Positions 13,960 through 24,370 are shown, counted from the stretch's first letter. The stretch: DNA of 64,000 bases from Conus ventricosus (GCA_018398815.1 CM031618.1:48408813-48472812); one strand, 5' to 3'. Translations and numbers: made by a program. The notes: generated by a model not told the origin, from the sequence alone.

Positions 13960-14750
13960 TTTTTCCTGTTACATTATTTCCTATCCGCTCAAACCCATAG
14001 AAATCATTCGTGCAATGAGGTTGTTCTTACATTAATTCCTCTCTGCTTATTGCGGGCATCATTTAGTCAGTCCCACCCTGAAAGGTTTCAAAAAGGAAAG
14101 TTCTTTTTATTCAAAAAGAGAATGGATTGTTACTTGTTCACCAAAGGAGAGATGACAAAAAAATTTAAAGACTATTTGCAAAAATTGGGGGATCCATTTC
14201 AAATTTAAAGGGAAAAAAAGTGTCCCACAAAACCCTGGTTTTTTTATCGCACAGCGAAACTGAAGGTTTTTTGTCTTCACTGATAAAAGAAGTTCCCCAC
14301 AGGTTTTCTCCAAGGGCAATTTTTTAACAGATAATTTGAGGGTCATTGGGGTTAAAATGATGTTTTGATAATAAAAAAACATCCTGCTTTATTGTTTTAA
14401 ACCCTATTTTTTGAAAAAAAAATTTATTGTTAAACTTTTTTTACTTTGGGTTAAATGTTCTGAAATACTTTTAGGTCAGAAGGGAAAGTATTCGTTAATG
14501 GGAAAATCCATTTTCTATAGGAAAAAAAACTTTTTTGTTACTGTAAAATTTTCAAGTAAAATCCCGGGAAATTTTTTAAAATTTCAGAGAAGGGTACAGA
14601 GAGGCGGGGGGACCCTTTTATGCTACTTGTTTGTGTTGTGGTTTTGTCTGCTTCCCCTTTTTAAATGTGTTCCCATTAAATTTGTTTGCCAAAATTTTGG
14701 GGATATGGCTTTGTATCTTTTTTATTTTTATTGTCTATCGGGTTTTTACT
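13960..14750. other. No recognisable feature
   Basis: AT-rich sequence with homopolymer errors. The open frames on either strand are short and of unnatural composition. I see no gene or repeat here that I can name. Confidence 0.5.
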
Positions 14751-14754
14751 TTTG

Positions 14755-15290
14755 TTCGTAGATAAGGTTTTTTCAAAAGGAAAGCAAATATTCGCGAAAA
14801 GGGTTTTTTTCGTTGAGCTACACTGTGCATTTTGTTAAAAAAATTTCCCGGCAAGAAAAAAGGTGGATATTTTAAAAAAAGCTTGGGGCAGAATTTTTCT
14901 TTTACATAGATCCATCTTAAATAAAAACAGCTACCATTAAGGTTAAAAAGATAATAACCAAATGGAAAATTTTTCCCCAACACGTTTAGGATTTCCCCCA
15001 ACCCCACACACACAAAAACCCCTACCCACACACACACCCCACAAAAACACACCACCCCACAACCACACACACACAAAAAACCACATACACAAAAAGGGTT
15101 GAACTAAATTTTTAAAATTTTTAATTTAAAAGACCCAAAAATTTAAACCAAAAAAATTAAACCCTTGGGAAAATGGGAAAAAACAGTTCATAATTTAAAA
15201 TTTAAACAGCAGATAAAGTTCGGGAAAAAGATACAAAATATTTAAAAAAAAAGGAAATTAAAATGTTTTTTTAGATCGCCCAGTGCAAAA
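14755..15290. repeat. Flanking repeat, copy 1
   Basis: This segment runs from 'cgtagataag' through a (CA)n tract at about 15,000-15,090 to the 'aaaatgtttt' near 15,265. It reappears at about 17,878-18,400 in the same order, including the phrases 'cgttgagctac', 'acagctaccattaa' and 'tttttccccaaca'. It brackets the ~530-bp tandem array. Confidence 0.75.
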
Positions 15291-15309
15291 AAAAAAAAAT
15301 TAGTTTCAA

Positions 15310-17870
15310 ATTGGTATGGGGTTTCCCGGGAAAGGGGACATAAGACCGTTTTTGGGGAAAAGCTTTGGGGGGGGTCTGGGTGGGAAATTTCATCTGTTTT
15401 GTGGGCAGGGGGTGGTTGGGTCTGTGGGGTGGGGTCGGCAGGGAGGGGGTGTTTTTTGCCGGTGGGGTCCCGCAGTCATGAAAAAGGGGTGGTTTCAAAC
15501 CCCTGGGGGTGCTACTTTAAGGCTGTTTTGAGTTGGAAACCTGTAGTTTTAATTTACCTTGTTCAGGGAGCTGTTTGTCCCCTTTTTTATCTTAATGGGT
15601 GTCCTGCGCGTGCCTGTACCCTCGTCAACACAGCGCAGGCCCCAAGGGGGGGGTACAAAAATGCTCTAAAGGCGGTGAAGGCGGTGCTTCTCTGGGTCCC
15701 CCCCAGCAAACCCTTTGGGTTTTCTTTTTTTTTCTTTGCCTTAACTAGGCTGAAACCCGGAGAAAGGTCCAGTGATGGTGAGGAAAAAAAACCCCCCCCC
15801 CCCACAGGAAAGTCCTTTGGGGGCAGTGGGAAAGACTACAAATTTGGATTCTTCGTGAGGGCACATAAAGGACCCTATGGCGAAAACTTGGCTGTGTCTG
15901 GGTGGGGATTTTCTTCATCTGTCTGTGGGCGGGGTGGTTGGGTCTGTTTGGGGGGGGCTCGGAGCTGGGGGAAAGGGGTTGGGGTTTTTTTGCCGGTGGG
16001 CTCTGCAGTCATGAAAAAAAGGGCTGGTACACCCCTGGGGATGCTACTTTTTGGCTGTTATGAGTTGCATCCTGTGTCTTATTTCCTTGTTCAGGCGTTA
16101 TTTTCCCCCTTTTTATTTAATGGAGTGCCTGCGGTGCCGTACCCTTTGTTTAACACGCGTAGGCCTCCAAGGGTGGTACAGGGATGCCCCCTTTAAAAGG
16201 GAGGTTTAAAGGTTTGGGGCTTCTCTGGGTTTCCCCCCCAGCCCCCTTCGGGGTTTTTTCTTTTTTTTTCTTTGCCCTTTAAATAGGGACCCCGGGGGAA
16301 AGGGCCAGTGACGGTGGGGAAAGGGGCCCAAAAAACCACAGGGAAAATCCTGTTGGGCGTGGGAAAAAACTACAACCCTTTTGGGTTTTTCTCTTGAGGG
16401 CATTAAGGGCCCTTGGCGAAAGGTTTGGGTGTGTTTTGGAGTGGGCCCCCTCTTCTTCTGTCTGTGGGCAGGGGTGGTTGGGTTTGGGGGGTGCTCGGCA
16501 GCTGGGGGGTGGGTGTTTTTTTGCCGGTGGGCTCTGCATTTCCCGAAATACGGGATGGGAAAACCCCTGGGGAGTTTCTTTTTAAGGGTGTTATGAAATT
16601 TTCATCCGGGGTTTTAATTTACCTTGTTTAGGAAACAGTTTTGTCCCTTTATATCTTTAAAGGGTGTTGCGGTGCCTGTACCCATCGGCAACACACGCAG
16701 GCCTCCAAGGGTGGTACAGGGGCTGCTCTAAAGGGGTGAAGGCCCGGGGCTTTTTTGGGTCCTCCCCCGCACCCCGGGTGTTTCTTTTTTTTTCTTTGCC
16801 TTTTAAAAAAACCCGACCCTGGGGAAAGGTTTCCCGTGAAAGGGGGGAAAAGGGAAAAACCCCCTGACCCAAAGGGAAAAAACCCGTTTGGGCCGTGGGA
16901 AAACTTCAATTTGGATTTTTTCGTGAGGGCCAAAAGACCGTATGGGGAAAGCTTTTGGGTGGGGGTTTGGAAGTGGCACTGTTTCATCTGTCTTTTGGGA
17001 AGGGGGTTGGTTTTGGGGCTGTGGGGTGTGCTCGGCACTGGAGGGTGGTGTTTTTTGGCCGGGGGCTCTGCAGTCGAAATACGGGATGGTACACCCCTTG
17101 GGGGGTGCACTTTTTTTGGTGTTATGAGTTGCCCTTTTGTGTCTAATTTTCCTCTGTTCAGGGCAGTTATTTTCCCCTTTTTATTAAAATTTTGGGGTGT
17201 TCCCGCGCGTGCCCGTATCCATCGTCAACACAGCGCGGCCCCCAAAGGGGGGTAAGGTTTCTCTAAAGGCAGGTGAAGGGGTGCTTCTTTTGGGGTCCTC
17301 CCCGCACCTTCGGGTGTTTTTTTTTTTCTTTGCCCTTTAAATAGGCCCGACCCTGGAGAAAGGTCCGTGACGGTTTAGGAAAGGGCCCACTGCCACAGGG
17401 AAAAATCCCGTTGGGGCGTGGGGGAAAAACTACAACTTTGGATTCTCTCTTGAGGGCACTTTTAAAACCCTATGGCGAAAGCTTGGGGGGTGTCGGAGTG
17501 GCCCCTGTCTTCATCTTCTTTGGGGGGGTGGTTGGGGGCTGTGGGGGTGCCCCGGCAGTGGAGGGTGGTGTTTTTCGGCCCGGTGGGCCCCTGGGAAATA
17601 TAATTCGGGGTGGTAACCCCCCTTTGGGGGTGCTACTTTTAAGGCTTTTTTGGGGTTGGGATTTCCCGTAGTCTAATTTACCCCTGTTTAGGAGCGTTAT
17701 GTCCCTTTTTATTTTTAAAGGATGTCCCGCGCGTGCCTGTACCCCTCGTCAACACAGCCCCAGGCCTCCAAGGGTGGTACGGTTGCTCTAAAAAGGGAGG
17801 TTTAAGGCGGGTTTCTTTTCCCGGGTCCTCCCCGCACCTTCGGGGGTTTTTTTTCTTCTTTTTTATTCCC
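15310..17870. repeat. Tandem array of a ~530-bp unit, about five copies
   Basis: The phrase around 'ttgccggtgggctctgcagtc' recurs near 15,460, 15,992, 16,524, 17,060 and 17,577, giving a period of about 520-535 bp. Other phrases recur at the same spacing: 'gtcaacacagcgc', 'ggtggtacagg' and 'ctatggcgaaagc'. Long frames in the array are not conserved between copies, so it is called a satellite-like repeat rather than a gene. The poor base quality could inflate differences between the copies. Confidence 0.85.
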
Positions 17871-17877
17871 CTTTTTT

Positions 17878-18155
17878 TCGTAGATAAAAGGTTTTTTTTT
17901 AATGGAAAGCAGTAAATTGCGAAAGCTTTTTTTTCGTTGAGCTACCTGTGCATTTTTTTTAAAACATTTCCGAACAAAAAACCCGGGGGTATTTAAAAAT
18001 GCTTGTGCAGGAAATTTTTCAATTGACATAAGATCCCTCAAGGGAAAAACAGCTACCATTAAGAAGTCAAAATGTAATAAAACCCAAAAGGGGAAAAATT
18101 TTTCCCCAACAGTTTAAAGAGTTCACCACACACCCCACACCACACACACACACAC

Positions 18156-18186
<31 letters not shown>

Positions 18187-18400
18187 CCACCAAACCCACA
18201 CACACACACACACAACCCCACACCACAAAAAACAAATTATAGAAAACCCCCCCCAAATTTTAAAAAAAAATTTATAAACGAAAAAAATTAAAACCAAAAA
18301 ATACCCTCAAAAAGGAACAAACAGTTCATACTGAAATTAAGCAGCAGATAATGTTCGAGAAGATACAAAATATTCAAAAAAAGGAATTAAAATGTTTTGA
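17878..18400. repeat. Flanking repeat, copy 2, running into the gap
   Basis: Second copy of the 14,755-15,290 sequence, with its own (CA)n tract at about 18,120-18,230. It is cut off by the assembly gap, so the larger repeating unit (flank plus array, about 3.1 kb) may continue unseen. Confidence 0.75.
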
Positions 18401-18500
18401 NNNNNNNNNNNNNNNNNNNNNNNNNNNNNNNNNNNNNNNNNNNNNNNNNNNNNNNNNNNNNNNNNNNNNNNNNNNNNNNNNNNNNNNNNNNNNNNNNNNN
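18401..18500. other. Assembly gap (100 N)
   Basis: Exactly 100 N bases, the usual placeholder for a scaffold join of unknown size. Base quality changes sharply across it: stretched homopolymers before, normal sequence after. Confidence 0.99.
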
Positions 18501-19154
18501 CTTATTAATTCTTCTGGCAGCACTTCATTAACAGAGAAAAAACGCAATAAAATCAACATACTTAATAAAATAAAGTCGAGTACGTTATTTTGTTTTTGCA
18601 ACCATCACAGTAATTGCAGATGATAAAAAAGTGTTTATTTCATCTCCGTTTTTGGTAATAACAATAACGAGCCTAAGAGGGTCATCCAAGTTTTCAGACG
18701 ATAATTGTACTCCTCTTGCTAACACATATTCTGGCAAACTAGAATTAGACTCCCCAGTGGTAATTAATAAAACAAAAATCAAAGTAGCAGTGTTAGGCAT
18801 TGGCGGTTTTGGGATAAATTATAGGGTTACTGTGTCATCCCCCACTTCAACTAAGGGCTTCTTTCTGCTCAACACATATTCACTCTTATATTTATCTATT
18901 ACAATCTGCTTTTTTGTTGTGTTCCTGGGACAAGACTAGCAAGTAAGGGACCTGCATTCAAAGCCTTTCTAAAATTGTTTTTCTTATCAAAGTATACATG
19001 GGGCTTTGTAAGTCAAATTTAAAATCCCAGTTAATTTCAGGACGCAAGGCCCAGTTATTGTCTTGTCTATAAAGCCTGTATTTATATTTGCCGTAATCAA
19101 TTGTTTCTAGATTTCTTATTTGTTCTATTTCAAAATGGAGTGACTGATGGCGGC
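18501..19154 (-). pseudogene. ORF remnants on the far side of the palindrome, probable part of the viral-like element
   Basis: On the minus strand an uninterrupted frame reads from inside the palindrome arm (about 19,185) to a stop at about 18,958. It has natural composition and the phrases 'YGKYKYRLYRQDNNW' and 'RPEINWDFKFDL'. Beyond that stop another minus-strand frame at 18,585-18,800 encodes about 70 residues with a Val/Ile-rich run. I do not recognise either product. The strand agrees with the capsid and ATPase genes on the other side of the palindrome, so they may belong to the same element; that is inference. Confidence 0.4.
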
Positions 19155-19929
19155 GAACGAAGTAAAATTTAGAAATAGAGTTTGTTTCTTACCGCCAATG
19201 ACATTGACAAACAAAGCACATGACAAGACACGATGCATTTCAACCACTTGGGTCTTGTTCAGGCGAAAAAATAAATCACATTTAACATTTGGGACAGTAC
19301 AAACAAAGAACGAAAAACGAAAAAAAAGAACGAAAAATGACTCATCTGTTGTTATCCATGTGGTGGGAGAATAGCCGGTAGGCGGAAATGACATGGGGGA
19401 TTATGGGAAAGGAAAAGGAGGGGGGGGGGGGGGGGGTGCGTAGGGGGAGGTGTGTGTGTGATATGATAGGGTTGTGTGTCTAGTTTATTGGGATGGTGTG
19501 ATATCTTTGTGATGGTTGTGGTAATGGTGGATTGATAATAATGGTATATCAATCCACCATTACCACAACCATCACAAGATATCACACCAACCCAATAAAC
19601 TAGACACACAACCCTATCATATCACACACACACACCTCCCCTACGCAACCCCCCCCCCCCCCCCCTCCTTTTCCTCTTCCATAATCCCCCATGTCATTTC
19701 CGCCTACCGGCTATTCTCCCCACCACATGGACAACAACAGATGAGTCATTTTTCGTTCTTTTTTTTCGTTTTTCGTTCTTTGTTTGTACTGTCCCAAATG
19801 TTAAATGTGATTTGTTTTTTCGCTGAACAAGACCCAAGTGGTTGAAATGCATCGTGTCTTGTCATGTGCTTTGTTTGTCAATGTCATTGGCGGTAAGAAA
19901 CAAACTCTATTACTAAATTTTATTTGTTC
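19155..19929. repeat. Near-perfect 775-bp palindrome (two 383-bp arms, 9-nt centre)
   Basis: Arm 19,155-19,537 is the reverse complement of 19,547-19,929, with only scattered differences over 383 bp. The centre is 19,538-19,546. Each arm holds a poly-G/C run, a (GT)n stretch and a hammerhead-like core. Sequences outside the arms are unrelated to each other. It could be two terminal inverted repeats meeting head to head, a fold-back element, or a read or assembly fold-back artefact. Confidence 0.9.
19823..19856 (+). ncRNA. Degenerate hammerhead-ribozyme-like core in the palindrome
   Basis: The plus strand reads CTGAACA, then a hairpin-forming segment (GACC, loop, GGTT), then GAAA and TGCATC. 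This is the order of the hammerhead core (CUGANGA, stem II, GAAA, stem III, cleavage triplet) with changed core bases. The mirror copy lies on the minus strand at about 19,228-19,261. The altered core makes activity unlikely. Confidence 0.4.
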
Positions 19930-19933
19930 TAGT

Positions 19934-20122
19934 TTAGGATATTGATGTCGTTTTTTTGTCTTCAATTTCTGTTCGTTTGTAAACACCCTCATCTGTGTAC
20001 TCAAATCCATAAACATTTCCTGGCACTCCTATCAGATCAAACTCGGCTGTGTCTGCTAGGTCTTTTAGCTCTACTGCAGTGCATTTAGGAGCTAGCTGCG
20101 CTTTTGATTCTGGCCCCCGAGA
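19934..20122 (-). CDS. Small ORF downstream of the packaging ATPase, unknown function
   Basis: An open frame of about 62 residues starts at the Met in 'MSRGPESKAQLAPK' and stops 5 bp from the palindrome edge. The Met that would begin the longer frame (20,155) precedes a hydrophobic run that looks like translated non-coding sequence, so the inner start is preferred. Composition is natural and acidic towards the C-terminus. It lies just after the ATPase remnant on the same strand. I do not recognise a family. Confidence 0.4.
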   Translation of the reverse strand, partial: SRGPESKAQLAPKCTAVELKDLADTAEFDLIGVPGNVYGFEYTDEGVYKRTEIEDKKTTSIS

Positions 20123-20142
20123 CATTCTTTTTAATATTAAAA

Positions 20143-20756
20143 TTATAATAAACAAACATATTGAACTGGGGGGTCAGTCCGTAAGCATAGCTTAGCGTGC
20201 TTAGATTTTTCTAACTGCTCTTTTATTTTTTTTAGCTCATCTTTGTCCCTTATTATATAATTTTCAGTTAAACATTCTTCAAAACTATCTTTGTCCTTAG
20301 TGTAAAATAATACAACCGATTTTAACTGCAATCGAAAGTCTTTTAAGACAGCATTGTATTTTTGAGTTAAGAGCCACACAGAAACTAAGGCGTGACGTCC
20401 ACTAAAGGCTAGCTTTGACAGAGCTTTTCTTTTTTAACAATGTCTCGTTCAGCTGAACAGTCATCAATAATAAACAGCGTTTCAGTTCCCTCAAATAGTC
20501 TATAGTAATGTTCTAAACAGTCGCTCAGCTTGTCGCTAGGATCAACTAAAAAATATATTCTCGTCTGTCCAAATAAACTTCCTTTCTTTGTAAGACTTGT
20601 TGTGCTTAATAGTTGTGCAGAATATAACAATGTACTCGTAATGAAACCTGTATATTGTTTGTAACAAATCAAGTACAAAGACAGTTTTCCACACCCAGTA
20701 ATCCCGCAGATAAGAGAACAGTGCGGATCTTTTGGCAGAAACTTCAAACTATCCAT
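20143..20756 (-). pseudogene. A32-like (FtsK/HerA-type) DNA-packaging ATPase, frameshifted
   Basis: The first part (20,756-20,409) carries a Walker A motif, GITGCGK, about 20 residues from the start, and a Walker B-like 'LFIIDDC' near residue 95. The frame then breaks near 20,408. Sequence in another frame continues with 'SGRH', 'WLLTQKYN' and a lysine-rich C-terminal part that stops near 20,155. That order (P-loop, acidic Walker B, SGRH, LTQ) is typical of the small ATPases that package DNA into capsids in Polinton/adintovirus-like elements and NCLDV-related viruses. The total length of about 205-210 residues fits a compact family member. It sits directly downstream of a capsid-like gene. 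Frameshift and context mark it as a decayed insertion. The exact virus group is not certain. Confidence 0.7.
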
Positions 20757-20769
20757 CTGTTTTTAATAG

Positions 20770-22030
20770 GTTATTCTTCTGCATTTTCATAAGCCACGTC
20801 TTTTAGCCTGTTTTCTTCAATGTTTAACTGAGCATCACAAACCATAAAAACATGCATTTGTATTGGTGCGTTTCCGTCTGCTTTCTTGTGAATATATATT
20901 TTTATACCATCTTGCCCTGCCCTTTCTCCACTTCCAAACAATCTGTTGTCAAATGTGGATCTAAAATCCAGCCACAGCCATATTTGGTTATTAAGTAGTC
21001 TTCGAGTCTTACATCATAAAGGCGAAGTTTTTTACATACACGATCAACTGTAGGATCCCTTTGCCTACCTCCAGCGAACAACTTTCTTATTTCATCAAAG
21101 TGTTGGTGAGGTAAAAGTCCGCGGCCCGAATACAACTGATCAGACTTGCCATTTATTGCACAGTCAACCTTCTCAATCTGCCTTGGCTTAAGGCTGTGTC
21201 AGGCTAATTGACATAGGCTAGAACACAAAGGCTACATCAAAATGTTGTTATGCTCTGCATAGTTATGCGGGGATTGTCTTCAGTTGTGACAAGCTCCTAG
21301 CATAACATTATCAGTCTCTAAAATCCCCGAAGTCGGAGTGTGGCTGCCCATGTGGCGGGGTAATCAAAAACGGTCACACACGTAATGTTCTCATCCCCAG
21401 CTGATTCATTTGTACCATAGTGTTCAAGTACTTCGGCTGTTTGGATGATCCCTGGAGTCTTTTAGCCAGGGTACGACAACAACAACAACCTTCTCAATTT
21501 TTGGATTATAAAACGCTTCTGATTCTCTTTGAAAAGGAGTTGTTCCTTCAGTAAACAAGAACAAAATTCCTTTTAAAGACTTCAGAGACTGATTTAGATG
21601 TATGTTCCAAAGAGTGTCTCGCTTGTTTCTATTTTCTGTAGTGGAGTGTATAACTCTTTCATCATAAATAACTATTTATTTTTATACTGGTTAAGCTTGT
21701 TCTGGCCAGTTCGGGGTTAGTAACAACATCAAACTCAAGAGAAAAGTCGCTGACTGTGTATTTAGCTAAAGGGTCTTCAGACAGAACAACAGAATCGCTA
21801 GGATTAAATGTCAGTTCATAAGTAAGTTTTTCTTTTAGTGCGCCTTGGTAATATGGCATATGCGTCTTTAACAGTTCAAAATCTAGAGGGATGCAGAATC
21901 TGTTGCCAAATGCTTCTGCTACTGCCTCATCTTTAGCATCATTCTTTGCATCCTCCGCTTTAAGCCTGTGCTTGAGACCGTTTGGGCTTTGTATTCCCTG
22001 ATAAACTTTCTCTTTCTCACGTCGAATGTT
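20770..22030 (-). pseudogene. Capsid-like gene of a viral-like element, broken by frameshifts and a SINE-like insertion
   Basis: Coding-like sequence on the minus strand begins near 22,030 next to the truncated Penelope-like element. It includes 'FGNRFCIPLDFELL' and 'YELTFNPSD' (about 21,900-21,800). It changes frame near 21,665 and is then cut at 21,178-21,485 by an inserted repeat with a 13-bp duplication. It resumes at 21,135 (segment beginning 'MYSGRGLLPHQHFDEI') and shifts frame again near 20,960, ending near 20,770 with 'DAQLNIEENRL'. I associate this pattern with a capsid-type protein found in multi-copy viral-like elements of cnidarians and other invertebrates, next to a packaging ATPase as here. 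That recognition is from memory and not checked. The part before 22,030 is missing. No function for the host is implied. Confidence 0.55.
21165..21498 (+). mobile_element. SINE-like retroposon with (CAA)n tail, copy 1, with 13-bp target duplication
   Basis: The segment 21,178-21,485 is flanked by the direct repeat 'caaccttctcaat' at 21,165-21,177 and 21,486-21,498. It ends in an (ACA)n tail. A second copy at about 37,768-38,098 matches it along nearly its full length, including 'ggctgtgtcagg', 'ttgttatgctctgcatagtt' and 'ccctggagtcttttagccag'. Duplication plus simple-repeat tail indicate retroposition. No convincing tRNA-like A and B boxes were found, so the head class is unknown. Confidence 0.8.
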
Positions 22031-22066
22031 GAGTTTCTGTTGGTTTTCCTGATCAACATTCGACGT
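22019..22066. repeat. 14-bp perfect inverted repeat at the element junction
   Basis: 'acgtcgaatgttga' (22,019-22,032) is the reverse complement of 22,053-22,066, with 20 bp between them. The hairpin lies exactly where the minus-strand capsid-like gene gives way to the plus-strand Penelope-like sequence. Confidence 0.85.
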
Positions 22067-22070
22067 AACC

Positions 22071-22772
22071 ATGGGATCATATGATGGTGCAGAAACATGT
22101 GAACTGGTCGGACTATTCATGCTGTCCAACATCAAGAAAAAACTCGGAAAACAAGTCGGACTATACAGAGACGATGGCCTTGCTGCACTAACCAACAATC
22201 CAAGAACCATCGAAAACAAGAAGAAAGAACTATGCAAAATCTTCCAAAACCACAACTTAAAGATTACCATTGAAGCAAACAAAAAGGTAGTGAACTACTT
22301 AGACATAACACTGGATCTAAACAATCACATATATAAACCATACAAGAAACCCAACGATACACCTCTTTATGTACACACCAAAAGTAACCACCCACCATCT
22401 GTATTAAAGACCATACCCCATGGCATAAACAAGAGACTATCAAACCTGTCATGCAGTGAGAGAGTGTTCAACAATGCAGCAGTAGAATACCAGGAGGCAC
22501 TACAAACAAGTGGATACAATTACAAATTACAATACAACCCAGACAACAACACAAATAAAAGCAAGAAAAATAGGAAAAGAAAAATCATATGGTATAACCC
22601 CCCATACGACGGGAAACTCAAAACAAACATAGGGAAAGAATTCTTCAAAATCCTAACAACTTCATTTCCAAAAGAACACAAACTGTCCAAAATATTTAAC
22701 AAAAACACTGTCAAACTATCGTACTCATGTATGCCCAACCTCAAAAACCTAATTGACGCATCCAACAAATGA
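22071..22772 (+). pseudogene. Penelope-like reverse transcriptase, C-terminal part
   Basis: The 233-residue frame starts inside the RT. It carries 'MGSYDGAETCELVG' and, shortly after, 'LYRDDGLAAL', the catalytic YxDD motif (here Y-R-D-D). It is followed by 'ITIEANKKVVNYLDI' and the thumb-like region with 'SNHPPSVLK' and 'YSCMPNL'. The N-terminal fingers and first catalytic Asp are absent because the copy is 5'-truncated. The stop overlaps the next reading frame (TGA at 22,770-22,772; ATG at 22,769). A single continuous frame is usual in the family, so a frameshift is likely here. Confidence 0.85.
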
Positions 22773-23380
22773 AAATCAACACAGCAAAGAAGGGTGAAAA
22801 AAGGAAATCTTGCAATTGCACCAGAAAGGAGCAGTGCCCACTAAACAATAAATGTCTTCACAACAACATTGTATACCAGGCTACTGTGACATCAGAAAAT
22901 GAAAAAGAAACATACATAGGGATCACTGAAAACCACTTCAAAACCAGATATGCAAACCACAAACAGTCATTTAATAAAGAAAAATATAAAAACCAAACAG
23001 AACTGAGCAAATATATCTGGAAACTTAAAGACGCAAAAACAAGCTACAATATATCCTGGAAAATCATAAAAAGAGCATCACCATACAGCAATGTTTCAAA
23101 AAGGTGCAACCTATGTTTAACTGAAAAATGGTTAATACTATGCAAACCACACTTAGCAACTTTAAACACCAAAACAGAAATAGTAAACAACTGCAGGCAT
23201 AAATGGAAATCGTTGTTAGTGAACACACCCAAAAACAAAAACCTGAAAGCCCCCCAAAAACACGTGCAGCCAACCCGCACGTGCAAACAACCCCAAACGG
23301 GAGCCCACACGCAAAATAACATCGGCGGTGGGCAAACCAAAAACCATCCTGATGACAGCGCAACACGCTCGAAACAAATA
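22769..23380 (+). pseudogene. GIY-YIG endonuclease domain of the Penelope-like element
   Basis: After a Cys-rich linker ('CNCTRKEQCPLNNKC') comes the GIY-YIG domain. Its two short strands are visible as 'IVYQATV' and 'TYIGITE', followed by the conserved Arg/Tyr/His segment 'KTRYANHKQSF' and 'TELSKYIW'. A later 'CLTEKWLI' carries the usual acidic residue. This nuclease nicks target DNA to prime reverse transcription. The open frame runs to 23,479, but the last ~30 residues are translated (TA)n and (GT)n microsatellite. Confidence 0.85.
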
Positions 23381-23395
23381 TATATATATATATGT

Positions 23396-23433
<38 letters not shown>

Positions 23434-24000
23434 GATAATTTTTTTTTTGGTGTGCGTGTGTCATTGGGAGTGTTGTTAGCGCCTCTCATCATGACCGCAT
23501 ATCTATCTTTTGCGTTAATGCTCTTATTTTTGCCCTTTTTTCTGTTGCGCCACCATAGCACCACCTACCTCCCTATGCTATACCCAGATGTCTTAATGTA
23601 TGCCTTGTTTGTACATTTACCCATTTATTCCCCATTGTTACCCCCCCCCCCCCCCCCCAGTGTGTGTGCTTATTGGCGTGTGTATGTGTGCGTGCATGGT
23701 TGTTCGTGCGCGCGCGCACTTGTATGTATGTATGTATGTGTGTGTGTGTGTGGTTGTGCCGCGGGCAAGTGCATTTTTTGTTTTGCGTGTGTGTGTGTGT
23801 GTGTGATGGGGGGGGGGGGGGGGGGAGCCTTGCAGCTCTTAGCTGCGTCTGGCTAGTGGGTTTTTTCTCGGTTCTCCCGTTTTCCCTCCTCACCCCTTGG
23901 TCCCTTGGGTAGGCAACCTACCCTTGGTCAACTTGGGTCGGTGCTTTAGGCGGCTGACCCCCTTCCCTCCCCCCCCCCCCCCCCCCCCCCCCACTTGTCA
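23380..24000. repeat. Microsatellite cluster: (TA)n, (GT)n, poly-C, poly-G
   Basis: (TA)n and (GT)n at 23,380-23,430, poly-C at 23,641-23,658, (GT)n patches at 23,660-23,805, poly-G at 23,809-23,825 and poly-C at 23,967-23,993. The Cys/Val-rich and Pro-rich frames here come from the repeats. Confidence 0.9.
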
Positions 24001-24180
24001 TTTAAAATGCTTTTTTGAGTTTATTGTTTTTCTTGTTCATTTCATTCATATGCAACACACCCACTACATACCATCACACCCTCCCCTCCACTCACTCTCC
24101 TTCCCCTCCTCTTCTCTCTCTCATTCTCCACTCTTCCTCTACTTCCATTCTCTGTCTCTCCCCTCTCTTTCTCCCCTCCT

Positions 24181-24212
<32 letters not shown>

Positions 24213-24370
24213 CTTTTCCTCCTCCTCACTTTACTGTACCCTCTTTCCTCGTGCCCTATTCCTCGAACTCTACTCACCCTCTCTTCCACTGTCCCTCTGT
24301 CTACTTCATTCACCACTTTGGCTTCACAAGGGGTACTGTGAAATGTTTACGTCTGTATTTTTTTGTCGCT

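Noticed and set aside
13468..14035. Long Ser/Phe/Pro-rich frames and the opposing Arg/Glu-rich frames
   Set aside because: They come from a CT-rich low-complexity tract, open in several frames at once.
15399..16196. 265-residue open frame in the ~530-bp array
   Set aside because: The frame is not kept between the repeat units, so it is chance openness in a tandem repeat.
18585..18939. Opposing open frames of 71 and 102 residues
   Set aside because: Neither has a known motif; only the minus strand fits the element's orientation, so it is noted as a remnant rather than a gene.
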